DNA of 64,000 nucleotides, taken from positions 26,015,391 through 26,079,390 of the forward strand of contig NC_092180.1 in assembly GCF_043641665.1 (NCBI RefSeq), read 5' to 3'. The position numbers were made by a program, and so were the translations under genes. Within the stretch, counting starts at the first letter, position 1. Each line of letters begins with the position of its first letter. This DNA is from Enoplosus armatus. Taxonomy: Eukaryota > Chordata > Actinopteri > Centrarchiformes > Enoplosidae. Shown in pieces: positions 12,001-22,094 of this stretch. The notes beneath the pieces are model-generated. The model had not been told where the DNA came from, ran no database searches, and saw only the letters and a list, made by a program, of their open reading frames with translations.

Positions 12001-13057
12001 CTGTAGCAACCTACACTGTCTGACATGACCATGTATGAGATGAACTTCTCCCTGCTGGTGGAGGACACGCTGAAGAACATCATCCTGCCTGAGTACAGAC
12101 AAATCATAGTGGAGGTATGCAAACCCATTCGCCAACACCGCCAAAGCTCACAGATAGACCAGCATCAAAATGAAGCTAACTTAAATCAAAGTTAGATGTG
12201 TATGGGTCTTTACTCAACATAACATTGACTTTGCTCTCTTTATTCTGGCATCAATCACATATCTCTGTTTAAGTTCTGCAGTTTGTCCAGAATCAAGCAG
12301 CGAGGATGTTGAGTGATACGGTTCTAGCAGTTCTTTACTGGCTATCCATTTTGGGTTGAAATTCATTTTAATATTCCTTGTGATCACGATTAAGTCAGGT
12401 TTAGATCTTTTAGAAAAAGAATACAGTCTACTCTGTTGCTGTCATTATGCTTTTAGTTTCTGACAACTTATCCTTCCTCTGCTGTGTGAGCAGTTGCTGA
12501 TGGTGGTGTCCATCGTGCTGGAGAGAAACCCGGAGTTGGAGTTTGGCGACAAGGTGGATCTGGACAGTCTGGTGAAGGAAGCCTTTCACGATTTCCAGAG
12601 GGATCGCAGCTGCTTTGAAGGCGTAGAGAAACAGGTAGAACGGCTTCCCTCTAGGCCGTCGGGTTAACTGTTTCTCATTTGATTGTGACGATCGTCTGCC
12701 ACAAAATGATCTCATCACCTTTCTAAATTGAGCCTGTGTTTCAGCCGTACACTGATCATTTAACTAAAGGGGTAGCTTGATTAAAAGGTGTTAAAAAGCC
12801 TAATAGAAACAGCCGTTGTCTAATTCAGTTTAGCTTTATTAAATTAGTGAGATAGGATGTTTTTGTCTTATTGCATCTAATTCTTAAACAACTCCATTTT
12901 CCATCTGTGCCTCTGCCAGGACGACATGGAGTCGTTCTACAACACTCCAGCAGTGGGGAAGAGAGGCACCTCCAGCTACCTGACCAAGGCCGTCATGATC
13001 CAGCTGCTGCAAGGGGATGTCAAGCCCTGCAAGGACGACCCGTGCTCTGTTAGCTAG
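2626..13057 (+). CDS. phkb: phosphorylase b kinase regulatory subunit beta, 3' part of gene (12 exons, 11 per transcript)
   Basis: This is the beta regulatory subunit of phosphorylase kinase, the cytosolic (alpha-beta-gamma-delta)4 enzyme that activates glycogen phosphorylase. The exons are 2626-2684, 3035-3197, 4441-4522, 4826-4883, 5329-5419 or 8281-8371, 9455-9660, 10246-10380, 10731-10860, 12007-12114, 12494-12634 and 12920-13057. With one alternative exon they total 1311 nt, which is 436 codons plus TAG. Every junction is GT-AG and keeps frame. Strongly conserved stretches include [45 protein letters not shown] and [13 protein letters not shown], which separate PHKB from the related alpha subunits. 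The 5' part of the gene lies outside the window. The protein ends in CSVS, like the CLIS of human PHKB, a potential farnesylation site. The shorter introns (4523-4825, 4884-5328, 9661-10245, 10381-10730, 12635-12919) hold nothing else I can name. Confidence 0.96.
2974..3030 (+). repeat. (TG)n/(CGTG)n microsatellite abutting a 3' splice site
   Basis: About 21 TG units are followed by a GCGTGCGTGCGTGC stretch. The tract ends four bases before the first exonic base at 3035. It replaces the polypyrimidine tract of the acceptor. The only visible branch-point-like element is CATAAC at about 2968-2973, just upstream of the repeat. Confidence 0.95.
3035..3197 (+). CDS. phkb: phkb exon with serine-rich linker
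   Basis: The acceptor is GCATAG and the donor is CAT|GTGAGG. The exon encodes [20 protein letters not shown] and then a linker rich in S, T, E and Q, ending [11 protein letters not shown]. Human PHKB has the same KHSKVKRQ motif. A PKA-type phosphorylation site is described in this part of the mammalian protein, and the basic KVKRQMS stretch fits that. Confidence 0.95.
3198..4440. other. phkb intron, nothing else recognised
   Basis: The sequence is AT-rich and looks unique, with no repeat family I can name and no supported exon. The end of the intron is GT-rich (about 4380-4430) before the acceptor TTGTCCAG. Confidence 0.6.
4441..4522 (+). CDS. phkb: phkb exon (DCDCLASQ)
   Basis: It encodes [20 protein letters not shown] and then PDFLAKD, matching human DCSCLASQAILLGILLKREG. 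The acceptor is TTGTCCAG and the donor is ATG|GTAAGA. The exon is 82 nt and leaves one base of a split glutamate codon. Confidence 0.94.
4826..4883 (+). CDS. phkb: phkb exon preceding the alternative pair
   Basis: It encodes [19 protein letters not shown] and the first two bases of a tryptophan codon. The donor TTTG|GTCTGA is a poor match to GTRAGT. This is the shared 5' splice site that must choose between the two downstream alternative exons, both of which begin with the G that completes the tryptophan. Confidence 0.92.
5329..5419 (+). CDS. phkb: phkb mutually exclusive exon A
   Basis: The acceptor is TTACTGCAG and the donor is CAG|GTAATG. The exon is 91 nt and encodes [20 protein letters not shown] and then [10 protein letters not shown]. 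It matches the mammalian alternative exon that reads LAVRYGAA...SSSIAPH...LVHGKQ. It aligns without gaps to the exon at 8281, with 16 of 31 residues identical when the split tryptophan is counted. Using both or neither exon shifts the frame, so exactly one is used. Mammalian PHKB has the equivalent pair (exons 26 and 27), used in a tissue-dependent way. I cannot tell from sequence which tissue uses this form. Confidence 0.93.
5420..8280. other. phkb intron between the mutually exclusive exons
   Basis: This 2.9 kb intron holds a MITE at 5924-6188 and a short CA run near 7495-7511. The rest is AT-rich with no recognised element or exon. It is long enough that steric interference between splice sites cannot explain exclusive use of the flanking exons. 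The 91-nt exon length and nonsense-mediated decay are a sufficient explanation. Confidence 0.65.
5924..6188. mobile_element. MITE with perfect 16-bp terminal inverted repeats
   Basis: GCTTTTCACACTGCAC at 5924-5939 is the exact reverse complement of GTGCAGTGTGAAAAGC at 6173-6188. Inside, a second imperfect inverted pair occurs: GTTTCACAGTGGCACC near 5980 and TTGTGCCAGTGTGAAAGC near 6113-6130. The element is about 265 bp with no coding capacity, so it is a non-autonomous foldback-type DNA element. No clear target-site duplication is visible at these boundaries, so the true ends may lie slightly outside. Confidence 0.8.
8281..8371 (+). CDS. phkb: phkb mutually exclusive exon B
   Basis: The acceptor is GCCCACTAG and the donor is CAG|GTAAGT, a near-perfect donor. 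The exon is 91 nt and encodes [20 protein letters not shown] and then [10 protein letters not shown]. It matches the mammalian form reading VVRRAASLL...[10 protein letters not shown]...GKQ. It replaces exon A and splices in the same phase to the exon at 9455. Confidence 0.93.
8372..9454. other. phkb intron with (GT)n near its 3' end
   Basis: Mostly unique-looking sequence. A GT-rich run lies at about 9404-9426, followed by a stretch containing GCTAATGG that could supply the branch point, and the acceptor TTACCAG. No other feature is supported. Confidence 0.6.
9404..9426 (+). repeat. (GT)n microsatellite near phkb 3' splice site
   Basis: An almost uninterrupted GT run that ends 28 bases upstream of the exon at 9455. 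Confidence 0.9.
9455..9660 (+). CDS. phkb: phkb exon, conserved C-terminal core
   Basis: It encodes [20 protein letters not shown] and continues through [20 protein letters not shown] to MLKIRVG. This is the most conserved part of the beta subunit and nearly identical to human PHKB. The donor is CGG|GTAGGT. The 206-nt exon leaves a split glycine codon. Confidence 0.97.
10195..10230 (+). repeat. (GT)n microsatellite near phkb 3' splice site
   Basis: An uninterrupted GT run except for one A. It ends 15 bases before the acceptor of the exon at 10246, and a short ATCTCCAG follows it. Confidence 0.93.
10246..10380 (+). CDS. phkb: phkb exon
   Basis: It encodes [20 protein letters not shown] and then [21 protein letters not shown], ending in a split arginine. 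It aligns with human WIIHAMEYELQIR...[20 protein letters not shown]. The donor is CAG|GTATTC. Confidence 0.96.
10731..10860 (+). CDS. phkb: phkb exon ([14 protein letters not shown])
   Basis: It encodes [20 protein letters not shown] and then [23 protein letters not shown]. The motif [23 protein letters not shown] is a hallmark of phosphorylase kinase regulatory subunits. The acceptor is CGCCTCAG and the donor is CAG|GTACCT. Confidence 0.97.
10861..12006. other. phkb intron with short LINE-like tail
   Basis: Mostly unique sequence. At 11761-11810 three tandem ATGATAATCT units are followed by CCTTTATTAATCAGGTC. Read on the minus strand this is AATAAAGGATTATC plus tandem repeats, which resembles the 3' tail of RTE-type LINEs or their SINEs in fish. 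Confidence 0.55.
11761..11810 (-). repeat. probable non-LTR retrotransposon 3' tail
   Basis: On the minus strand an AATAAAGGATTATC motif is followed by tandem CATAGATTAT units. This layout is usual at the 3' end of target-primed non-LTR elements. No body of the element is visible. Confidence 0.45.
12007..12114 (+). CDS. phkb: phkb exon
   Basis: It encodes [20 protein letters not shown] and then [16 protein letters not shown]. Human PHKB reads [22 protein letters not shown] here. The acceptor is CTGTAG and the donor is GAG|GTATGC. Length 108 nt, phase 0 at both ends. Confidence 0.97.
12271..12420 (+). mobile_element. degenerate L2/CR1-like LINE fragment (RT 3' region)
   Basis: From 12277 the frame reads [14 protein letters not shown], then [10 protein letters not shown], before a stop. 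This matches the post-RT signature of fish L2/CR1-type LINEs, of the form VQNAAARLLT...PVLASLHWLPV. The copy is short and lies within a phkb intron. Confidence 0.65.
12494..12634 (+). CDS. phkb: phkb exon
   Basis: It encodes [20 protein letters not shown] and then [27 protein letters not shown], matching human [24 protein letters not shown]. Length 141 nt, phase 0. The acceptor GTGAGCAG has a weak pyrimidine tract just upstream; the donor is CAG|GTAGAA. Confidence 0.97.
12920..13057 (+). CDS. phkb: phkb terminal coding exon with CAAX-like end
   Basis: It encodes [20 protein letters not shown] and then [25 protein letters not shown] followed by TAG. Human PHKB ends DDPCLIS. The last four residues, CSVS, keep the cysteine four from the end that is the presumed prenylation site of the phosphorylase kinase regulatory subunits. 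Confidence 0.97.
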   Translation, partial: DDMESFYNTPAVGKRGTSSYLTKAVMIQLLQGDVKPCKDDPCSVS

Positions 13058-14800
13058 ATTTACAACACTTTGACCCCTAAACCCAGCCTGCTGCAGTATA
13101 GAGTCATGTAATCGTCCGGAGAGGACCACTGAGTATCCATCACATGTATTCAGAGGGTAACCTCTAACCTCTCCCAATCTTCCCTTCGGCAGAACTCTGC
13201 CCGCTCCAGCAAGCTGCATTTGTCCTGGACTTTAGCCTCAACAACAGTAGAAGCGTTAAGCAGAAGATTCAATCGCTGTAGATTAGCATGTCTGCACTTT
13301 GCTCCAGGTGTTAAAATACATCCACCACTCATGTTTAATAATATAACCAAAAATGTTAAGAATATCACCAGGGCCTTGTTTCTTTTTTGTTTTGTCAGCA
13401 TCCCAACTGTGCTGAGTATTCAAATTCAGATTATGATAGAGTTCTAGTTATTTATTACCATTGGCCAGTCGTGTCAAATGCCACATAACTAGCTAATGTT
13501 GCCACATAACTGGCATTCTGTTATCCTCCACCTGGATGATTAGCATGTCTGCACTGTGTTCCGAGGGTTAATATGCTGTACATCCACCAGTTGTGCTTAA
13601 CTGAGTGGCACCTACAACATCTTTTCTTTTGTTCAGTCTCCCTGCTGTGTTGTGTATTCAGATTCAGATTTTAATAGTGTTATTAATTACTGTGGGTGGT
13701 TAGCTATTTCACATAGCACCTATTCAGTTTAATTAATTCAGTTCATTTATTTTGGCAATTGCAGAGGCACGTAGCGTTGTACAATTAACAAGTAACACAA
13801 TACAATTTAAAACACGAAATACGTTTTTTTTTTTTTAAAACAACACACATAGCATATAGTGCAGCTTTGCTAGCCACCCAACAACTGTTTCCTTGCCCTT
13901 TCTCCAGTAATGAGTATTTTCCTAAATGTCTACTTCTTTCATTTTTGATGTTGCTTAGAAATCCAATTGAAATGTTGAGGTATTTTAAAAAGAAAATGAA
14001 CCATGGGTTCAGTGAAAGCTAGACCTCACCAGCAATAACCTACAGCTGTAACATTGCAGTTAGTCAGTACAGGGCCATGTTTTATCATGAGAGATGTGGT
14101 TCTCAAATTGGTGCGTTTGGCTCTTAGGGGCCTCAAAAATGTGTCACATATCACCAGAAATAAAAAGCGGTCAAGTCTGCCGTTATTTCACATGTGACCC
14201 AACCGTATAAATGTGTGAATCTTCATCAGAGTGCCGCTTGATGTGGTTATTCTCATCCAAGCTATCTATGGATCTTTGACATTAGAAGGTTTGAGAACCA
14301 CTGCACATTAATAAAATATTTGGATTTTATAGTGAATTACACGGTATATTATTCAGCTGAAAATGCATCCGTGTCAGAGTTAGGTATTTGTTGTACTGTG
14401 TTGAGTTTCTTCCTGCTGCATGACAATAGGCACTGTTTGCCATAACCATTGTGACGGTTTCTCTGAATGTTCTAGGCTACAAAATAGACTTTCTGAGAGG
14501 CCCTTTTTGCACGGTAGGGCTCTGCATGACAATGACTACTGCTCATCTGAAGTCCTGGGACTGAGGACCCTTTAGAAAACACTGTTTTGTTGAATGCGGG
14601 CAACAGTAAAGACTGCTGTCATAGGTGGAAACGATAAAAGACTCAGTTTGAGTCATTTTAAAGCGTGCCTCTTTGAATATCATCACTGTGATGAATCTGC
14701 CCAACCGTGTCACTGTGTGTGTGTTGCTGTTTAAAAGAAGTATTTTTAACTCAAAACTGTAGTTTCAAAGAATAAACTTATCATGGGAACTATAAGCATA
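13058..14800 (+). other. phkb: probable phkb 3' UTR
   Basis: No coding exon follows the phkb stop. AATAAA hexamers occur at 14159-14164, 14310-14315 and 14771-14776. The last has a GT-containing stretch (TCTGTGTC) about 30 bases downstream, which makes it the best-looking cleavage site. The real 3' end cannot be fixed from sequence alone. The two AGATTAGCATGTCTGCAC stretches at about 13281 and 13540 suggest a small internal duplication. Confidence 0.5.
14771..14776 (+). terminator. candidate polyadenylation signal for phkb
   Basis: A canonical AATAAA about 1.7 kb after the stop codon, with a T/GT-containing element about 30 bases downstream. Earlier hexamers at 14159 and 14310 are alternatives. 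Confidence 0.4.
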
Positions 14801-15329
14801 TCCATCTGTGTCACTTTATTACTTTAACTGTATTTATGAATTTATGCAGCTGCTCCTGGAACATCCCCCCTTTTATTCTACAGTTATGTGAATATGAAAT
14901 ACAGACATATGATTACTTCACATGAAGCAAACATCTCTTGTTCCTCGGCTAAAACTGCAGCAGAAATTGAGCGTGACTGCTGCAGCCCTGAGGGGTGTGT
15001 TTGACGTTGTATCCAATCCTACCAGTTACACCCTCTTATGCTCCCCAAACCCCTTATCAATCTGCATCTCGCCACTGAGGCCGTGTGTGCTGTCTGCAAT
15101 ATTGACTAACTGACTGGCAGAGAGGTGGGCGAGGGCCAGAGGAGAAGATAAATGAGCTCTGCCTGGCACTCAACATATTCAAGCCAACTTGCATGCTGGT
15201 GAGAGGAGATCTTTGCCTGTCTTTTTGAATAAATCTCCTCTTCACCAAGAAGAATCCAAAACAAGTGAGGTTCTCTCCATGTGGAGTAAGGGATCTCAAA
15301 ACGGTCTGAAGTTGTTTTTATATATATAC

Positions 15330-15360
<31 letters not shown>

Positions 15361-17690
15361 ATATTTTATACTTTTGTTGCTAATTAGCTATACTCCTTAA
15401 TATGTAAGAGAAAGAATCATGATTTCATGTTATTTTAGAGAAAAGACATCCCTTTAAACACTAGGGATCCTTACAAGAGAACTCCACTGATTTAACTCTT
15501 AAAGGTAGGTTACTACTTATGGGGAGTACTATTATACTGTGGAAACAGAAAATGGCCCCAATGATGTCATCAGGGAGGGCATAACAAAAGGGTGCTCTTA
15601 GCCGCATTATGGGGAGTTTAGAATCCACTGTTTTTGGAGCTTGACTCCATATTAGGGACTAAAAGTAAGAATATTTCTACCTCTGCTGCTTCGATTTTGC
15701 AGATTATTTTTTTATTTTTATCTCTCCGTTATGAGTCACCCACTGCAATAATAAATCACTCATGTACCGCTTTAATGGGGCTCGATGGGGGTTGAGTTAG
15801 AGAATTGTATAAAAAGGATAAAGATGTTTAATTAGATATTTCCCTTTCCCCAATGTCGACTCCCCATCTACAAAAAAACAACAACAAAACACTCATGCAG
15901 AGACCCGGGTGATAAGGGAAGCTATCAGCATGTTTCTGCTGTTGACATTTGTATCCTGTTACATTTGTATCCTGCACTTTAGGAGTTTATGCCTCATCAG
16001 TCCACTAGGATGCAGCAGAGTTCAAGAAATGAATTTTATATGGTCTGGGTTATTTGTTGGAGATGTTTCCAAGGTGTTTCTTTTTCCAAATATAAATCAC
16101 AGCAAATAGTAAAATGGGAGATAATGCATGGAAAGCAAAATGATGTCGTATCCATGACCTGTACAACCAGAACACCCAGGATCCACTAATACAGTGTAAT
16201 GGTTATAAATGAGGTAATGGATTAAAAAAAGTGACTGCTGCTGAACAAAAAAATCAGTTATTTTACACAGATATTGATCAAAAGATGGATCCTCTAAGAA
16301 ATGATAATTAAAACATAACTCAACTTAGAAAACAGCTCACCTTCGCTCCACTTTGCTTTGTTATTATCTGACCAAAGCACACACAAGGTGAGTGGCTTTA
16401 TCTGGTCAGTCCGGAGGGGGAAAAAAGCAAACAGGTGGGAGCTGGCAAGAGGCCCCGCAGTTTGGCTGAATGCAGGGAGGGACATTAGCAAGATCAGAGG
16501 CCTCAGTGCTCCTACAATATTTTGTGGAAAATAAAATCAAAATAGAGTCACTAAATTGACTGTTCCATTAGATTAGAATAAATTAGATTATATTAAGAGG
16601 CTATACACGTACAGAAGTGTGAGTAAAGAGAGGATAAGATGACGTGAGTTGCCTCCTTGAAACCAAGGTGTGATAAATCAGTGAACCAGTGAAATAAGAC
16701 GTAGGATTGAAGCATTATGGTATGATAAATGAACTGTAAATATGGGAAAGCATTTCTCATACGTGCCTATCTCTCTGCACATGTTGTCACATATCCCACG
16801 GCACAGCAAACATAAATTCCCCTGGAAGCTTGTTGTCAACATGGAGATTACCGATAGCATAATCACAGATGACACACTCTCGCGGTGCGCTCTGACAGAC
16901 TGTTGAACAGGGGAGGGTTTCTCCCGTGGCAGCGAGCGCAGACCTTCCCTCGTCTGCATCTCTATCACACCTCCCGCTATCATAAAGCGGGACAGAGATG
17001 TGAGTTACTGCCAGACTGTAGATACACTGCCATAGTGTGTGTTGAGTCTGCAGGCAGCCAACCACTGGGGGAATTATACAGCTGATCCACACATGTTGGT
17101 CATTTATCATATATACATCAGTCATCAGTTATTCCCTTTGTTTGCCATGCTAGTGGCAGGTCACATTTTGAATTTGGTTTATGACAAAATGCCTGCAAGA
17201 CAGATGACATTCCCATGAGCCTCAGCTGTGCTTTGTGTTTAGTGCTGATTAGCAAATCAATACCCCAAACCGGGACCGCGTGTTTGTGCATGGATTTCTA
17301 AGGATGGGGGACAATTATTTCAGCGCTCAGCACACCTACTAAGCACATCTTTCTTTCAACACCATGGACGCCTGAACGCAGCATTTTCGCTGGGAGGTAC
17401 TTTACGAAGGAAGGAGTAAGCCTCCTGGAGCTCTTTAGAAAATTGACTGACTTTCTTATCAGCAGGTTTTGTCATAGCCTATGACGCTTGCCTTTAACTC
17501 ATAACATAGCAACAGCTTTGACAACGACACATAGATTCAGATGCGTGGTGCATTGTTGCATGTATGTTTTTCAGTAATAACGAGTGGGACAGAATATGAT
17601 AAATGTCCATGTAAACAAGTATTAGTAATATAATAATAAATAGTAATAGAAATATTATTATTACTATTCTAATTGTGGTGAAAACTGGGA
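14800..17690. other. intergenic, no gene seen
   Basis: AT-rich sequence with a TA-rich run at 15319-15365 and many short uninformative open frames. I recognise no exon or RNA gene. The stretch 15480-15780 has the look of a decayed dispersed repeat, but I cannot name a family. Confidence 0.55.
15319..15365. repeat. (TA)n microsatellite
   Basis: Alternating TA with a few ACA and GTA interruptions. Confidence 0.9.
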
Positions 17691-17699
17691 CAGTTTGGA

Positions 17700-17782
17700 A
17701 GTGAATGTTGAAAACACGGGACTCGGGACACCCAGCTTCACACCGGGACAATCCTGGACAAACCGGGATGTCCAGTCACCGT
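17700..17782 (-). mobile_element. DNA transposon terminal remnant
   Basis: On the minus strand the block reads TACGGTGACTGGACATCCCGG, approximately, and then TTTGTCCAGGATTGTCCCGG. This resembles the TAGGGTGACCAGACGTCCCGG terminus of widespread vertebrate DNA transposons. Only one end is visible. Confidence 0.5.
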
Positions 17783-17784
17783 AT

Positions 17785-17900
17785 GAAAGTGGTGAACATT
17801 ATACCTGCTAAACATCAGCATGTTAGCATGTAGCTCAAAGCAGCGCTGTGCCTCACAGCCTCACAGAGCTGCTTGCATTGCTGTAGACCCTTAGGATTAT
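17785..17900. repeat. teleost MITE fragment (GCATGTTAGCATGTAGCTCAAAG)
   Basis: It contains the ordered blocks CATCAGCATGTTAGCATG, TAGCTCAAAGCAGCGCTGTG, CCTCACAGAGCTGC and GCTGTAGAC. I recognise these as a very common dispersed repeat of teleost genomes. It sits directly next to the transposon end at 17700-17782. Confidence 0.65.
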
Positions 17901-20900
17901 GCCAGGGAAGAACTAGTTTGTGCGACATCTCGTCTGACCACGTCGGAAGGCACAAGAGTTGACTTTCAAACTTACTTCCTCACCCCCCCGCGCAGCTGGC
18001 TAATCACTGCGCTACAGCGTGTGGGAGTGAATGTCTGAGAAAGTTACAGGAATGATGGGACACAGCCCGCCCAATGCTAGCATCAGAAAATAGGGGGGAG
18101 GGTGTTTCCACCGCTGTTCCATCCAACATGCAGTTCTGTTGAAGCATACCGGCCTCTTTAGTGTTTTTTCGAGCTGTACGGCGCCTCACACTATCATTCT
18201 GTGGTCACAAGGAAATTGGAAGGTTAGTATTGCCTCGACCTTTGACCTCCTTAATATTGGCTACTTGTAATATGAAACACTTCTGTTGCAGTTGCAGTCA
18301 TTTGAAATTTCTCCTAATCCCTAAAATGTCCATGCAAATGCATTTACCACGGCAGCCAAAGATAACATTGTGTTAATGTGTGCAATTTAGGAGCAGATTG
18401 TCTTCTGAAGGGCAGCAGGACAGCAGTGCATTGTGGTCCTCTGAAACAATTTGCTTGTGTTATGACACACTGGTGCTGCTGTGGCCCCATAACTCAGTAT
18501 CTGTCACCAAGAGAGCCAAGGTGACACACATCTATCGACATCTCATATTAGAGATGGCAGAGAGCCCAGGCACTACACACAAACACAGACCTTGACGGGT
18601 GAGCCATATTGTCTTTGTCTTTAGTCACGGCAAAGCGAATGCATGTCCGCAGCGTGGGACAATAAAAGACGTTTGTACTTTGTAGAGCTACATGTGGCAA
18701 CATCAGTCCATCAAATGAACTCCAAACATATATGGCAGTGCAGAGCTGGTGGCACAGAGATAGTGGACGGGGAGGAGAATTACGACTAGTCGGCCAATGG
18801 CGGACCCAACAGCCTAAATCCAGTGAGTCTGACTAAAGTTGAACTAACTTTGAATACAGCACTGTATGTATGGCCAACAGTTACAATTTGAGAAAGTTTT
18901 AGACCGCACGCGAGTGAAATGAAATGAAATTTGCTCTGTGGAGGCCGCATACTCAATGCAAACATAACAAACATGCGTGGCAGCATTTTATGGGCACCAA
19001 TCCAGCGCTCAATTAAAAGGAAACAAGCTAAGCGCCGCTTCCAAGCTTGCCGCCTACTTTGATATCAATATGCTAACCAAAATAAAGTACAGGCAAATGC
19101 ACGTTCAAAATTTCCAGTAATTCCCAACATGGGGGTTAAGCCGAAACGACACTACACCGATGACAGCCTCGCCTAATACATTTTATTTCTTCCATAAAAA
19201 CACAAACAGCTCCCATTGATTGTCTCTCTGCAGTTATTCCAAGCCTGTCACTACAAGCAGCTCACTTAAAAACATTTGTCTTTTGTGGATATTTTGTGCG
19301 TAGTAACACATGCATATCTCCTCATCAGTGGTGGTGAGGATTATGATTATTATTAAGTCCTCAAAAAGATCCGTACAATGACCCTACAAATGGCGGTAAA
19401 ACAAACAGAGGGAAGGAACACACTGACATGAGAAACGAATCTGAAAACATGTTTGTGTCATGTCGTGTTTTCTATTTTGCGATTGTTTGCATGTATGTGA
19501 TTGAATTGTTTGTGTGCGGCTGCGTTTGTAAACCCCTTGAGGAACGAAATCAAATAAAAATTGAAATGAAGTGAGTTGATCAGAATCAGATCATCAGGAA
19601 TGTTTAGACACACAAGGAATTTGCCTCTGGTTCCTAGTGGCTTTCAATGTACTTGTGCCAAGAACAAATGTCCAGGTAGATACCGGTTGCGCCGAGCAGG
19701 GGGGCTAGCCGGGGCTGAGCCGAGCTGAGAGTCCAGAGAGAGGGATCCAAAGCAGAGGACGAGACAAAGGGCTTGGAGACAGGGGCTGGTGCAGGGCAGA
19801 GGGGATGAGCAGGTACTACTAATCTGGCACCGTGGATGTGGCAGAGTCTTTGAAGGAGTCTTGATTATGGGATGGGATGCAGCAGGTGGCACTGGCAGCT
19901 CTGGCTCCAGCACGCCGGTCTCCACTCCAGACCAACAGTCACACACAGGGAGACACAGGAGGAAGTTTGCATGTGAGACAGCGGTGGAGGGCGTGACAGA
20001 CCTTGGGTGCTGAAACCAATCTTGCTTATAGGAAGAGGATGTTGCCGCTGTTCTGAGATAAAAAAATATACCTGTATCTGTGAGTTTTGTAGTTTAAGAG
20101 TTTAATTTTAGATATCTATTTTTGGATTGCTGAGGATTGAGGACTTTATGGACCCTTGGATTAGACCTGCTAATAAAAGACAACGTTGTCATATAATTGT
20201 ATCTTGTATCCAGATTTATTATTATTACTTTAAATGTTATTACATTAAATGAGAGATTCCATCTTGGGATTTGGAACCATATTCCACTTTGGAAAATATA
20301 GTTACTACTAAAAATACCCTTAAACAAGCTCTATATGTCAAATGTTACTATTTAATCTTCTCTGGAGTGTGTGTATGCGCGTGCCGGAGTGATTGCTGAA
20401 TGCAGAGGGGAGTGTGTGAGATTAACGACAGGGTGAACAGATTCTCCCATTCACACACTCCCCGTCTCCCCCGTCCGTCTGTGTCTGGAAGGAGGCAGAT
20501 GTAGGCAGATGTAGGTGAGATTCATATGAATATCCCAGCACCACCTTTCAGTCTGGACACATCCAAGACAAGTGTTACCCTTCCTGGGGAAACGCAATCC
20601 TCTCCACCACCCCGGGCTGGACCCAAGGGAGGGTTAATGCTTTCTGCACATTGACACAGGAGGACGGGAGGCAGGCGAGGAAGGAACGTGGAGAAAGATA
20701 AGGAGAAGGACGTGGGAGAAGACATGTAGGAGGAGGAAATGTACGAGAAGGTGGCAGACGTGCAGTATGACAGAAGGATGATGTGGGCCATTTGAAAGGG
20801 TGTTAGCAGGAAATGAGAAAAGAAGGAGGAGGGGGAGGAGGAGGAGGATGTGAAGGATATTCATGTCCAACCTCCTGCGGTGTGTGTATCACAGCAGCAG

Positions 20901-21740
20901 CAGTGGGTCCTGAAATGATGGGAAATCCGCAAGGAGACTGTGGGGACGTACCGCAGCCCCTGACCCTGTCAGAGAGAAACCCCTCGCAGCAGGAGGTTGA
21001 CAGAGAGGAAAAGGGAGTGTCGGACAAGAGTGAATTCAAGCCAGACAGAAGCCTGGAAAGAAACCTGGCTCCTCCCGGACTCAGGGAGGATGTGGTTAAC
21101 ACACGGGAAACCTACAGTAAATTTTACGATGGAGAGAAGAGAAGGAAAACAAACCCCAAGACATGGAGGAGGAACTTCATTTTAGGGGCTTTGTTTGATG
21201 TTAAACTACTATCACAGCAGAATGCAACAAAAACTACTGTCATGCTACGTGCCACTGCTTTCTTTGAGGATGACTTAATTGGCCAATTTTGCACACAATG
21301 AATTTTCTGTATTCCTCTAAGTAAAAATCCAATTACACAGGCAGTTCATGTCTTCCGAAAGATTTACAGAAGGTGCAATGCCTCTGAAACAGTTCAGGGC
21401 TCAGCGCTGTCGAGAGGCTTTTGGCAGTGATAGTAGGCACCATTAAAGTAATTATAGCCAAGCTCACAGCTGCAAATATCAGCCTATTAGCTGCCTTCTG
21501 TGCCTCTGTCCAAACCGGCTTCTTCCACACTTCTCTAAATCGATTTTTAAATTCTGCAGAAGTATCCTAAAAGCAAACCTCCTCGTAAGCATGTATTTTT
21601 GAAACAATTGTATTGATGATCAGTCAGTCAAGGAATATACTGTTAGCTCCTCTTAATTTACTTACTCCTCTTTTTTTTTTGGGGGGGGGGGACTTTAGTG
21701 TTATGGTTCACTCTCACTGCTCTCATCAACCCCAGTAAGC
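17900..21740. other. intergenic, no gene seen
   Basis: It contains a LINE tail on the minus strand at 19578-19640. A purine-rich (GGA)n stretch at about 20816-20850 lies inside a 162-codon open frame starting at 20813. That frame opens with a polyglycine run, lacks recognisable domains, and I do not call it a gene. A T8-9 plus G10 homopolymer pair lies at about 21672-21691. Confidence 0.55.
19578..19640 (-). mobile_element. L2-like LINE 3' end, minus strand
   Basis: Read on the minus strand it has AAATTCCTTGTGTGTCTAAA and then a tail ending GATCTGATTCTGAT. This parallels the 3' end of the LINE at 40195-41045, which reads GATTCCTTGTATGTGAAAA and CCTGATTCTGA. The conserved tail identifies the same family. 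The body further left on the minus strand (toward 20000) is too degraded to delimit. Confidence 0.6.
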
Positions 21741-22094
21741 AAAAAAAAAAAAAAAGCTCCAACTGTACGCCAGCTGCCCAGCACCAAATGACTGACAGAC
21801 AAAGTTAGCGACTAGCTGGTGAGCATTGGTGGAGCATTCAGCAGCTGAAGAGCCAGATATCTGCCTCAGGAGTTGGTGGTCCTAAAATAGACAAAAACAA
21901 AGAGCGAGTATTGGATGTAGGTCTGCCGGGTCACACAAACATGACTCCAAATGAATGCTAATGTTGCTCCGTGCCTGTTGTATGTGTAAATAGGCAACTG
22001 TTTGCCAGATCAACTTTATAAGGTGATAATCTGTCAATGTTGGATGTCTTTAAGTGGCCATAAAAAAAAAAACGATTGAATGCAGCTTTAAGTA
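21741..22094 (+). repeat. interspersed teleost MITE/SINE-like repeat, copy 2
   Basis: Second copy of the repeat at 1309-1664, in the same orientation. This copy retains AAATAGGCAACTGTTTGCCAG, lost or changed in copy 1, and the same ending GAATGCAGCTTTAA. The two share block order over about 350 bp. Confidence 0.75.

Noticed and set aside
20813..21301. A 162-codon open frame on the + strand
   Set aside because: It starts with a polyglycine run made by a GGA repeat, and has no homologue I recognise and no splice context.
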